From: an uncultured Rhizobiaceae bacterium
GTDB taxonomy: Bacteria > Pseudomonadota > Alphaproteobacteria > Rhizobiales > Rhizobiaceae
Reading direction: 5' to 3'
Assembly (NCBI GenBank): GCA_947259295.1
Contig: CAMYMG010000085.1
Location: 1-46,610, forward strand
Length of the DNA stretch: 46,610 nucleotides
The notes beneath the pieces are model-generated. The model saw nothing but the letters and a program-made list of their open reading frames with translations, was not told the DNA's origin and ran no database searches. Made by a program: the position numbers and the translations under genes. Position 1 is the first letter of the stretch. Each line of letters starts with the position of its first letter. This document shows, in pieces, positions 27,057 through 34,748 of this stretch.

Positions 27057-27074
27057 ATACCCCGAGAGGGGTAT
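27057..27074. promoter_or_regulatory. 18-bp palindrome between PotA-like and LuxR genes, candidate operator
   Basis: ATACCCCGAGAGGGGTAT has perfect 7-base arms (ATACCCC/GGGGTAT) around GAGA. It lies 43 bases from the PotA-like start and 39 bases from the LuxR start, in a divergent promoter. The likeliest binder is the adjacent LuxR-type protein. It resembles a lux-box in size and symmetry but not in sequence. A following T run (27074-27079) also makes it a possible weak terminator hairpin on the plus strand, less likely given its position upstream of both genes. Confidence 0.55.
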
Positions 27075-27113
27075 TTTTTGCGATCGGGTGCATTCAGGAT
27101 ATAGACGAGGGCC

Positions 27114-27929
27114 ATGAAACCGAATGTGGGCGCCCTGTTGGGTGCAATTGCCCCGCTGTTGGCCGGGCCGTCCCAAACCGACGACGTTATTGGGGGCGCC
27201 TTTCGCGATGCAATGCGATCGCTCGTCCCCTTCGATCATGTCGTGGTCTTCGCCTATCGCGGACAGGCCAGGCCGGTCGATCTCTATTCGACATTCGACC
27301 CGGCAGACTACCGGACCTTCGTCTCTCTTTATCAGGCCGGGTCCTATTTGCTCGATCCGTTTTTCCATGCCGCGCTTGCCGGCAGGACGGGGCTATGGCG
27401 CATGCGCGAACTCGCGCCGGACAGATTTTTCTCAAGCGACTATTTCCGCACCTATTATTCGCAGACCGAACTCGCGGAGGAAATCGGCTTCTTTGTTCCC
27501 GTGGCGTCTGATGTGACCGTGGTGCTCTCCCTCATGCGCGGCATCGAGCGCCGTGTTTTTGCAAGGGCCGAGATGGGCATGCTGCGCGCCGCAGAGCCAT
27601 TCGTTCAATCCGTTACGCAGACTTTCTGGGGAGGCGCGGCCAGCCGCTTCGGCTCCGGGGCTGCCGGTGCCGCCAAAGCGGACCCCACCCATGATCAACA
27701 CAATGCGTGGAATGTCGGCAAGCTGACAAAGCGCGAGACGCTGATCGTCGATCTGGTGCTGCGCGGGCATTCTTCGGAAGCCGTCGGGCAGCAGCTCGGA
27801 ATCTCGACCGGAACGGTGAAGGTGCACAGGCGCAACGTGTACCGAAAGCTCAACATCTCGTCACAGACGCAGCTTCTGTCGCTCTATCTGCAGGCGCATG
27901 GGATCGAGCTCGCTCCTGAGCTACGTTGA
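27114..27929 (+). CDS. LuxR-family transcriptional regulator
   Basis: A 271-residue regulator. The N-terminal 180 residues form a GAF-like sensor region (FDHVVVFAYRGQARPVDLYSTF) without a recognisable acyl-homoserine-lactone motif. The C-terminal GerE domain spans about 200-262 (LTKRETLIVDLVLRGHSSEAVGQQLGISTGTVKVHRRNVYRKLNI). It is divergent from the polyamine-type ABC/SDR operon and probably controls it through the intervening palindrome. It converges with the MoaD-like gene. Confidence 0.88.
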   Translation: MKPNVGALLGAIAPLLAGPSQTDDVIGGAFRDAMRSLVPFDHVVVFAYRGQARPVDLYSTFDPADYRTFVSLYQAGSYLLDPFFHAALAGRTGLWRMRELAPDRFFSSDYFRTYYSQTELAEEIGFFVPVASDVTVVLSLMRGIERRVFARAEMGMLRAAEPFVQSVTQTFWGGAASRFGSGAAGAAKADPTHDQHNAWNVGKLTKRETLIVDLVLRGHSSEAVGQQLGISTGTVKVHRRNVYRKLNISSQTQLLSLYLQAHGIELAPELR

Positions 27930-27965
27930 TCGCCGGCCATCCGAATGCCTGGCGTCTCGCGGGCA

Positions 27966-27981
27966 GGCATCGATCGATGCC
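27966..27981. repeat. 16-bp perfect palindrome in a convergent gap
   Basis: GGCATCGA/TCGATGCC lies between the ends of the LuxR and MoaD-like genes. With no loop and no T run it is a poor terminator; an 8-base-arm palindrome is expected about 0.7 times by chance in the window. Recorded without a function. Confidence 0.3.
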
Positions 27982-27994
27982 ACCTCCGCGACGC

Positions 27995-28240
27995 CTATCC
28001 TCCGGCGAGCCGGGGGAGCAAGAAGATCTCGGCGTCCTGGGGCAGTTCCTTCGACCAGGTGTCGCGATAGATGACGCCGTCGATGGCGACAGCGATGCCG
28101 CGGTCGATGAAGGGCTCGAAGGCGGGATACTGTTCCGCCAGCTTGCGGAACAGTTCCCTGATGTCCTTCGCCTCGATCTCGAGCTTGTCCTTGCCTCCGG
28201 CGGTCGCGGCAAGCGACCCCCAGAGCGTGACCTGGACCAT
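27995..28240 (-). CDS. MoaD/ThiS-family sulfur-carrier protein
   Basis: An 81-residue ubiquitin-like protein: MVQVTLWGSLAATAGGKDKLEIEAK start, IDGVIYRDTWSKELPQDAEIFLLPRLAGG end. The terminal Gly-Gly is the site that is adenylated and thiocarboxylated in MoaD. Its ATG overlaps the stop of the molybdenum-hydroxylase large subunit (TGATG), so it is translated with it. It may supply sulfur for molybdopterin or for sulfuration of the Mo centre; no MoaE or MoeB is next to it. Confidence 0.85.
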   Translation of the reverse strand: MVQVTLWGSLAATAGGKDKLEIEAKDIRELFRKLAEQYPAFEPFIDRGIAVAIDGVIYRDTWSKELPQDAEIFLLPRLAGG

Positions 28241-30510
28241 CAGCCCGCCTGTTCGCCCTTGATCGCGGCCAGAATGCGCGGCGGCGACATCGGGATATGC
28301 GTCATCCGCACGCCCGCCGCGTTCGACACCGCGTTGGCGATCGCCGCCAGCGGCGGCACGATGGACGTCTCGCCGACGCCGCGCACCCCGTAGGGATGGT
28401 TGGGGTTGGGGATCTCGAGAATCTGCGTGTCGATCATCGGCAGGTCCGAGCAGACCGGGATACGATAGTCGAGGAAGCCGGCGTTCTGCAGCCGGCCGTC
28501 CGTGCCGTAGATATACTCCTCGTTGAGTGCCCAGCCGATACCCTGCGCGGCGCCGCCCTGGTACTGCCCTTCGACATAGGTCGGATGGACGGCCTTGCCG
28601 GCGTCCTGGACGACCGTATAACGCAGCACCTTCGTGGCGCCGGTCTGCGGATCGACTTCGATATCGCAGATATGGGTGGCGAAGGAGACGCCGGCGCCGT
28701 CGGCGACGAGTTCGCTGTGGCCGGCGATCGGCCCGCCGGTATTGCCGGCCTTGGCCGCAATCTCCTTGAGGGAGAGTGACGGAAGATTGCCGTACTTCTC
28801 GCCCTTGGCGACGGCGTGGCCCTTTTCCCAGGCAACGTCCTCGACCGGGATATCCCATGTCTGGGCAGCGCGCTCGCGCAGAACCTGGATGGCATTGCGG
28901 GCCGCCGAGATCGTCGCGAGCGAGGTCGAGAAGGTACCGCGGCTGCCGTCCGTCATGTCGTTGTAGCCAAGGCTCGACGTGTCGGCGACGACCGCCTTGA
29001 CGTTCTCGTAGGGGATGCCGAGTTCCTCGGCCGCCACCATCGACAGCGAGGCGCGCGAACCGCCGACATCCATTGTGCCGACGGCAAGCGAGACCGAGCC
29101 GTCGGGTCCGATATTGATGTCGGTGCAGGTCTGGCCGCCGAAGTTGAACCAGAAGCCGCAGGCCATGCCGCGTCCCTGGTTCTTGCCGAGCGGTGCCTTC
29201 ATGTGCGGATGGTTCTTGGCCGCCTCGAGCGTTGGGCCGATGCCGATCGGGCCGTATACCGGACCATAGGAAGATCGCGTGCCCTCACGCGCCGCGTTTC
29301 GGATGCGGAACTCGACAGCGTCCATCTCCAGCTTCTTGGCAAGTTCGTCGATCACGCTTTCGACGGCGAAGGCTGCCATCGGCGCCGACGGCGCGCGATA
29401 GGCGGCGACCTTCGGCCGGTTGACCAGCACTTCGTAGCCGACCGTCTTCACGTTCTCGAGGTTGTAGCAGGCGAAGGAGGTCATGGCGCCGAGCTCGGCC
29501 CACATGCCGTACCAGGGGCCGCAGGAATAGCGCAGTGTCGCCGTGGCCGCAGTGATCGTGCCGTCCTTGCGGGCGCCGATCTTGACGTCGATCGACGTCG
29601 CGCTGGTCGGTCCCGAGGCGCGGAAAACCTCGTCGCGCGTCATCACGAGTTTGACCGGCCTTCCGGCCTTGCGCGACAGGGCGAGCGCCACCGGCTCGGC
29701 CCAGACATGGGTCTTGCCGCCGAAACCGCCGCCGATCTCCGACGAGGTGACGCGCAGCTTGGAGACCTCGAGCCCGAGCAGTTCGGCGCAATGCTGGCGA
29801 TAGACGAAATGGCCCTGCGTACAGACCCAGAGATCCGCCGTGCCGTCGGAATTGGCGTTCGCCACGCAGGCATGCGGCTCGATGTAGCCCTGGTGGGTCT
29901 GCTCGGTCTTGAACGAGCGCTCGACGATGAAGTCGGCCTGGCCGAAGCCCGCCTCGATGTCGCCATGGCCGTACTGGGTGCGCTTGGCGACGTTGGATGG
30001 CTTGTCGGGCGTGGGTTCCACGCCTTCAGTGAACACGGTCTCGTGCAGCACCGGCGCCGTCGGCTTCATGGCCTCGTCGACGTCGGTGACGTGCGGCAGC
30101 ACCTCATAGTCGATCTCGATGAGCTTCAGCGCCTTCCTGGCGGTGCGTGCATCGATCGCGGCGACAGCGGCGACGGCATGGCCGTCATAGAGCGCCTTCC
30201 CGCGCGCCATGCAATTGTCCAGTATGGCGTACATCTCCGCATTGCCGTCGGTCAGATCCGGCAGGTCGGCCGAGGTCACGACCGCCTTCACGCCGGCCAG
30301 CTTCTCGGCCTTCGACGTATCGATGTTGCGGATCCTGGCGTGGGCGTGCGGGCTTCTCAGAATTGCACCGACCAACTGGCCTGCCATATTGAAGTCGGCG
30401 CCGTACCGCGCGCGGCCCGTGACCTTGTCGAGGCCGTCGGGACGGACGGGACGCGTGCCCACCGATGTGAAATTGCGTTCGAGGTAACGTGGATCGAAAC
30501 CCATGGTCAT
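28240..30510 (-). CDS. Molybdenum hydroxylase large subunit (CoxL/XdhA family)
   Basis: A 756-residue Mo-cofactor subunit of the xanthine dehydrogenase family. Domain Ald_Xan_dh_C (about 18-130) begins RPVRPDGLDKVTGRARYGAD. The Mo-binding part includes EIGGGFGGKTH, the AYRAPSAP segment, and the GVGETSIVP block with the catalytic Glu. AYRAPSAP differs from the AYRCSFR loop of form I CO dehydrogenase, so true CO oxidation is unlikely; an aldehyde, purine or N-heterocycle is more plausible. The ATG at 30510 overlaps the 2Fe-2S subunit stop (ATGA); a second in-frame ATG at 30504 is better spaced from GGGAG and may be the real start. Cytoplasmic, in complex with the two upstream-encoded subunits. 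Confidence 0.93.
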   Translation of the reverse strand: MTMGFDPRYLERNFTSVGTRPVRPDGLDKVTGRARYGADFNMAGQLVGAILRSPHAHARIRNIDTSKAEKLAGVKAVVTSADLPDLTDGNAEMYAILDNCMARGKALYDGHAVAAVAAIDARTARKALKLIEIDYEVLPHVTDVDEAMKPTAPVLHETVFTEGVEPTPDKPSNVAKRTQYGHGDIEAGFGQADFIVERSFKTEQTHQGYIEPHACVANANSDGTADLWVCTQGHFVYRQHCAELLGLEVSKLRVTSSEIGGGFGGKTHVWAEPVALALSRKAGRPVKLVMTRDEVFRASGPTSATSIDVKIGARKDGTITAATATLRYSCGPWYGMWAELGAMTSFACYNLENVKTVGYEVLVNRPKVAAYRAPSAPMAAFAVESVIDELAKKLEMDAVEFRIRNAAREGTRSSYGPVYGPIGIGPTLEAAKNHPHMKAPLGKNQGRGMACGFWFNFGGQTCTDINIGPDGSVSLAVGTMDVGGSRASLSMVAAEELGIPYENVKAVVADTSSLGYNDMTDGSRGTFSTSLATISAARNAIQVLRERAAQTWDIPVEDVAWEKGHAVAKGEKYGNLPSLSLKEIAAKAGNTGGPIAGHSELVADGAGVSFATHICDIEVDPQTGATKVLRYTVVQDAGKAVHPTYVEGQYQGGAAQGIGWALNEEYIYGTDGRLQNAGFLDYRIPVCSDLPMIDTQILEIPNPNHPYGVRGVGETSIVPPLAAIANAVSNAAGVRMTHIPMSPPRILAAIKGEQAG

Positions 30511-30983
30511 GCTCCCTTCATCACGCTTGCAGCGTCCTGGACGGCACGCACGATCTTGTCATAGCCGGTACAGCGGCAGAGGTTGCCGGCGAGGCCGAAG
30601 CGGATTTCCTCCTCGCTCGGATCCGGGTTCCTGGCGAGCAGGTCCTTCGCCGCGATCAGGAATCCCGGCGTGCAGATGCCGCATTGCAGCGCTGCATGTT
30701 CGAGGAACTTCTGCTGCAGCGGATGCAGCTTGTCGCCATGCGCCATGCCCTCGACGGTCTCGACCCGGCGGCCTTGCGCCTCCGCGCCGAGCACCAGGCA
30801 CGAGCAGACCAGCCTGTCGTCGAGGATGATCGAGCAGGCGCCGCAGTCGCCGGTGCCGCAGCCTTCCTTGGCTCCGGTGAGCCCCAGGCGGTCGCGCAGC
30901 ACGTCGAGCAGCGTCTCGTCCGGCTGGCAAAGGTACTCGACGTTATCGCCGTTGATTGTGGTTGATACTGCAACTCCGGCCAT
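30507..30983 (-). CDS. Molybdenum hydroxylase 2Fe-2S small subunit (CoxS/XdhC-like)
   Basis: A 158-residue iron-sulfur subunit. The plant-type ferredoxin cluster is bound by GCGTGDCGACS plus a later Cys (LVCSC); the second cluster by QCGICTPG and LCRCTGY. It passes electrons from the Mo centre to FAD. ATG 30983 overlaps the stop of the FAD subunit (TAATG) and has AGGAG 8 bases upstream. Confidence 0.95.
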   Translation of the reverse strand: MAGVAVSTTINGDNVEYLCQPDETLLDVLRDRLGLTGAKEGCGTGDCGACSIILDDRLVCSCLVLGAEAQGRRVETVEGMAHGDKLHPLQQKFLEHAALQCGICTPGFLIAAKDLLARNPDPSEEEIRFGLAGNLCRCTGYDKIVRAVQDAASVMKGA

Positions 30984-31843
30984 TATCGATCTCCTGCACG
31001 CGTATAGGCGATGGTGGCGGCTCGCCTGGCCATCACGCCGGCAACCTGTTTCCTGAATGCGACCGTGCCGCGCTTGTCGTCGATCGGACGGCTGGCGGCC
31101 GAACAGGCCTCTTCCAGCTTCTGCAGCGTGGCTTCATCGGCCTTGCTGCCGACGAGAATGCGGGCAGCCTCTTCCACCAGAAGCACCGTCGGCGCCACGG
31201 CGCCGAGCGCCACGCGGGCGGCTGTGATGGTGCCTGCCGTGTCGAGCGTCAGGCTGACGCCGGCGCTGACCACGGCGATATCCATCTCCGTGCGCGGAAT
31301 GAAGCGAAGATAGGCGTCGGCCGATCGCGCCGGGCGCTCGTCGAGCAGGATCGCATCGATGATCTCGCCCTTGGCGAGCGACGTCTTGCCTGGTGCTGTC
31401 GGCACGGCCTCGACCGCAATGGTGCGCCGGCCTGCCGGTCCGACGATCGACGCCCGCGCGCCCGCTGCCACGAGGGCCGGCACGCTGTCGGCCGCCGGTG
31501 AGGCGTTGCAGAGATTGCCGACGATCGTGCAGCGTCCCTGCACCTGCTTAGAGCCGATCAGCCTGGCGGCCTCGACGACACCCGGCCATGCCCGCTTCAG
31601 GGCCTCGTTCTCGCCCAGCATGGCGCAAGGCACGGCGGCGCCGATGCTGAAGCCCTCAGCCGTCTGCCTGATCTCACCGATCCCGTCGATCGACTTGATG
31701 TCGACGATCAGGTCCGGCTCGGTGAAGCCGCCCTTCATCCTGACCAGCAGGTCGCTGCCGCCGGCGAGAATGGCAGCCGTACCGGCCGAACCGGTCAACA
31801 GTCCGACGGCTTCTTCCATTGATTGTGGACGCTCGTAACGCAT
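30983..31843 (-). CDS. Molybdenum hydroxylase FAD-binding medium subunit (CoxM-like)
   Basis: A 286-residue flavoprotein. FAD-binding motifs are AILAGGSDLLVRMKGG (about 24-39) and TIVGNLCNASPAADSVPAL (about 105-123), followed by the CO_deh_flav_C domain. It is the first gene of the operon FAD-Fe/S-Mo-MoaD. ATG 31843 has AAGGGG 5 bases upstream. Electrons could be passed to quinone and then to the divergently encoded quinol oxidase, though that link is inference. Confidence 0.94.
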   Translation of the reverse strand: MRYERPQSMEEAVGLLTGSAGTAAILAGGSDLLVRMKGGFTEPDLIVDIKSIDGIGEIRQTAEGFSIGAAVPCAMLGENEALKRAWPGVVEAARLIGSKQVQGRCTIVGNLCNASPAADSVPALVAAGARASIVGPAGRRTIAVEAVPTAPGKTSLAKGEIIDAILLDERPARSADAYLRFIPRTEMDIAVVSAGVSLTLDTAGTITAARVALGAVAPTVLLVEEAARILVGSKADEATLQKLEEACSAASRPIDDKRGTVAFRKQVAGVMARRAATIAYTRAGDR

Positions 31844-32174
31844 CTTTTCCCCTTGATCCTCACGATTCCATCGCCCCTTATAGTTCGTCCATTCAAAACC
31901 GCCATCCGGTTCCGAGGAATCGTTTGGACCAAACCCGCCGGGGCTGGTCCGATATTGACCGCTAATGCGCGTTGCAACGGGTCAGGTCCAGGTCGATCCC
32001 AAGGTGCTCCGACTGACGACATCGACGCCGACCGTTGCGAGGGAGCACGCCAAATTGGGCGTGTGACAACGCGCGCGGTACCAACCCGGCGCCGATCTTG
32101 TATCATGCCGCCGAATTCGCCGATCTCGCGGGTCCCTTCGCGAGGCAGACCCGAGCAGATGCGAGGCAAGGTCC
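31844..32174. other. Divergent promoter region between Mo-hydroxylase and quinol oxidase operons
   Basis: 331 bases without a supported gene. It holds a short palindrome GTTTGG-A-CCAAAC (31922-31934) that could be an operator, but palindromes with 6-base arms are expected by chance. No FNR box (TTGAT-N4-ATCAA) was found here although bd-type oxidases are often oxygen-controlled. The ribosome site for the oxidase (GAGGCAAGG) is at the right edge. Confidence 0.4.
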
Positions 32175-33593
32175 ATGCTCAGCGACATATCCGCAATCGA
32201 CCTGGCCCGGTTCCAGTTCGCCTTCACGATCTCGGCGCATATCATCTTCCCGGCCTTCACCATCGGCCTCGCAAGCTATCTGGCCGTGCTGAACGCGCTC
32301 TGGCTCTGGCGCCGGGACCCGGCCTATCTGCGCCTCTTCGACTACTGGAAGACGATCTTCGCGGTCGTCTTCGGCATGGGCGTCGTGTCGGGCATCGTGA
32401 TGTCCTATCAGTTCGGCACCAACTGGTCGGTGTTCTCGGACAAGACCGGGCCGGTGCTCGGGCCGCTGATGGGCTACGAGGTCCTTTCGGCATTCTTCCT
32501 CGAAGCGGGCTTCCTCGGCATCATGCTGTTCGGCCGCGAGCGGGTGGGCGACAGGCTGCACATGGCCGCTACCGCCATCGTCGCCGTCGGCACGCTGATG
32601 TCGGCCTTCTGGATTCTCAGCGTCAACAGCTGGATGCAGACACCGCAGGGTCACGCCATCAACGAGGTCGGCCAGTTCGTGCCCGAGGACTGGTGGGCGA
32701 TCGTCTTCAACCCGTCCTTCCCCTACCGTCTCGTGCACATGGTGCTGGCGGCCTATCTGACGACCGCCTTCGTGGTCGGCGGCGTCGGCGCCTGGCACCT
32801 CTTGCGCAACAGCGAAAGCCGCGGCGCCGGCATCATGTTCTCGATGGCGATGTGGATGGCGCTGATCGTCACGCCGATCCAGATATTCGCGGGCGACCAG
32901 CACGGCCTGAACACGCTGGAATACCAGCCGGCGAAGGTCGCTGCGATGGAGGGCCACTACGAGAGCTTCCCGGAGGGCCGCGCGCCACTGATCCTGTTCG
33001 GCCTGCCGGACGACGCGGCTGGCGAGACGCACTACAAGGTGGAGATACCGCTGCTGGGGTCTCTGATCCTGACGCACGGCCTCGACACCCCGATCCAGGG
33101 GCTGGACGCCTTTCCGGCAGACGAGCGCCCGAAATCGGCGGTTATCTTCTGGACCTTCCGCATCATGGTCGCCGTCGGCGTTGCCATGCTGGGGATCGGC
33201 CTGTGGTCGGCCTGGGCCCGATGGCGCGGCAATTTCTACGAGAACCGCTGGCTGCACCTTGCGGCAGTGGCGATGGGACCGACGGGATTCCTGGCTGTGC
33301 TCTGCGGCTGGATCACTACCGAAGTCGGCCGGCAGCCCTATACGGTTTACGGCCTGCTGCGCACCGATGAGAGCGCCGCACCCTTGCAGGCGGATGCGGT
33401 CGGCACCTCGCTGCTCGCCTTCATTGTCGTATATTTCTTCGTCTTCGGTTCGGGCACCTTCTATGTCATGCGGCTGATGTCGAGGCGGCCGAAGGACGGC
33501 ATGGTCATCGACGATATCGGGCCGACGCGCGCGGCGGGCATCACGCCGATCGTCGCCAATCCGACCGCGCCGCATCGCACGCCGGGAGAATAG
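32175..33593 (+). CDS. cioA: Cyanide-insensitive cytochrome bd quinol oxidase subunit I (CioA/CydA)
   Basis: A 472-residue membrane protein that oxidises ubiquinol and reduces O2. Likely haem ligands are His22 (AHIIFPAF), His188 (PYRLVHMVLAAY) and Met331 (FRIMVAVG). Glu102 and Glu110 in YEVLSAFFLEAGF match the haem-d region acids. The Q-loop is short and the overall length is below that of E. coli CydA (522), which places it in the cyanide-insensitive (CIO) group. First gene of cioAB-DUF2474. Confidence 0.92.
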   Translation: MLSDISAIDLARFQFAFTISAHIIFPAFTIGLASYLAVLNALWLWRRDPAYLRLFDYWKTIFAVVFGMGVVSGIVMSYQFGTNWSVFSDKTGPVLGPLMGYEVLSAFFLEAGFLGIMLFGRERVGDRLHMAATAIVAVGTLMSAFWILSVNSWMQTPQGHAINEVGQFVPEDWWAIVFNPSFPYRLVHMVLAAYLTTAFVVGGVGAWHLLRNSESRGAGIMFSMAMWMALIVTPIQIFAGDQHGLNTLEYQPAKVAAMEGHYESFPEGRAPLILFGLPDDAAGETHYKVEIPLLGSLILTHGLDTPIQGLDAFPADERPKSAVIFWTFRIMVAVGVAMLGIGLWSAWARWRGNFYENRWLHLAAVAMGPTGFLAVLCGWITTEVGRQPYTVYGLLRTDESAAPLQADAVGTSLLAFIVVYFFVFGSGTFYVMRLMSRRPKDGMVIDDIGPTRAAGITPIVANPTAPHRTPGE

Positions 33594-33596
33594 ACC

Positions 33597-34601
33597 ATGG
33601 AGATCGACCTTCCCTTCATCTGGGCCGGCCTCATAGCCTTCGCCGTGCTGGCCTATGTGTTGCTCGACGGCTTCGACCTCGGCATCGGCATCCTGTTTCC
33701 GTTCCTCAAGGATCGCGAGGAGCGGCACCTCGCCATGAACACGATCGCACCCGTATGGGACGGCAACGAGACCTGGCTGGTGCTCGGCGGCGGCGGCCTG
33801 TTCGCGGTGTTTCCGCTTGCCTATGCCATCGTCATGCCGGCGCTCTACCCGCTGATCATCGCCATGCTTCTCGGGCTGATCTTTCGCGGCGTCGCCTTCG
33901 AGTTCGTCCACCGCACCAAGCGGATGCAGGCCTTCTGGGAGTTCGGCTTCTGGGGCGGTTCGCTGATCGCCGCCATTGCTCAGGGCATGGCGCTCGGCGC
34001 GCTTGTGCAGGGCATTGCCGTCGACGGCCGCGCCTATGGCGGCGGCAACTGGGACTGGCTGACGCCGTTTTCGGCGCTGACAGCACTTGCGCTGGTCGTC
34101 GGATACGCGACCCTGGGCGCCACCTGGCTGATCCTGAAGACGGAAGGCGCAACACTGGCGCGCGCCCAGCGCTTCGCCATGCCGCTCGGGGCGGCGCTGG
34201 TCGCGCTGATCGGTGTGGTCAGCCTCGCCACGCCGTTTCTCAGGCCCGAATATCTCGACCGCTGGTTCGGCTGGCCCTCCGCCGCATGGAGCGCGATCGT
34301 TCCGGTGCTGCTGGCAGTCGCGATCTGGAACCTGTGGTCGGGGCTGCGCAATCACGACCATCTGAGGCCATTCCTGGCGACGGTAGCGCTGTTCGTGCTG
34401 TCCTATGCCGGGCTTGGCGTCAGCTTCTATCCGAACCTCGTGCCGCCGTCGCTGACCATCGCCGAAGCCGCGGCGCCGCACAGCTCCATGCTGTTCCTGC
34501 TGACGGGCGCCGTCGTGCTGGTGCCGATGATCCTCGCCTACACCGCCTATTCTTACTGGGTGTTCCGCGGCAAGATCTCGCCCGACGACGGCTATCACTG
34601 A
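33597..34601 (+). CDS. cioB: Cytochrome bd quinol oxidase subunit II (CioB/CydB)
   Basis: A 334-residue integral membrane protein with about eight hydrophobic segments. The signature AYVLLDGFDLGIGILFPF lies near the N-terminus, followed by NTIAPVWDGNETWLVLGGG. ATG 33597 is 3 bases after the subunit I stop. Its stop overlaps the start of a 30-residue membrane peptide (TGATG). Confidence 0.94.
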   Translation: MEIDLPFIWAGLIAFAVLAYVLLDGFDLGIGILFPFLKDREERHLAMNTIAPVWDGNETWLVLGGGGLFAVFPLAYAIVMPALYPLIIAMLLGLIFRGVAFEFVHRTKRMQAFWEFGFWGGSLIAAIAQGMALGALVQGIAVDGRAYGGGNWDWLTPFSALTALALVVGYATLGATWLILKTEGATLARAQRFAMPLGAALVALIGVVSLATPFLRPEYLDRWFGWPSAAWSAIVPVLLAVAIWNLWSGLRNHDHLRPFLATVALFVLSYAGLGVSFYPNLVPPSLTIAEAAAPHSSMLFLLTGAVVLVPMILAYTAYSYWVFRGKISPDDGYH

Positions 34602-34693
34602 TGCGACGATGGCTGTGGTTCGCCGGCCTCTATCTCGCCGGCATCCTCGTGATCGGCGCCATCGCGATGGCCATACGCTCCGTTCTTTTGTAG
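34601..34693 (+). CDS. DUF2474-type small subunit of the CIO oxidase
   Basis: A 30-residue single-span membrane peptide beginning MRRWLWFAGLYLAG and ending AMAIRSVLL. It starts on the last base of the CioB stop (TGATG) and ends at TAG 34691-34693. Basic residues at the N-terminus followed by about 24 hydrophobic residues match DUF2474 peptides that follow cioAB, the counterparts of CydX in E. coli, which stabilises the haem site. Too short for most gene callers. Confidence 0.8.
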   Translation: MRRWLWFAGLYLAGILVIGAIAMAIRSVLL

Positions 34694-34748
34694 AGCGCAG
34701 TCCGGCGGGTCGAGGCCTAGCCGTCCTGTCCTCGGCACAGGTCTCGGA

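Noticed and set aside
28816..30564. 582-residue plus-strand open frame opposite the Mo-hydroxylase large subunit
   Set aside because: Shadow of a strongly supported gene; no recognisable domain.
28240..31843. True CO dehydrogenase (coxMSL)
   Set aside because: The large subunit lacks the AYRCSFR loop of form I CO dehydrogenase and the operon has no coxD/E/F accessory genes.
31922..31934. GTTTGG-A-CCAAAC palindrome as a strong operator
   Set aside because: Six-base arms are expected several times by chance in a window this size; kept only as a note in the intergenic entry.
32103..34598. 831-residue minus-strand open frame opposite cioA and cioB
   Set aside because: It mirrors two well-supported genes; its composition (Gln/His/Arg/Asp-rich, repetitive) is that of an antisense shadow in GC-rich DNA.
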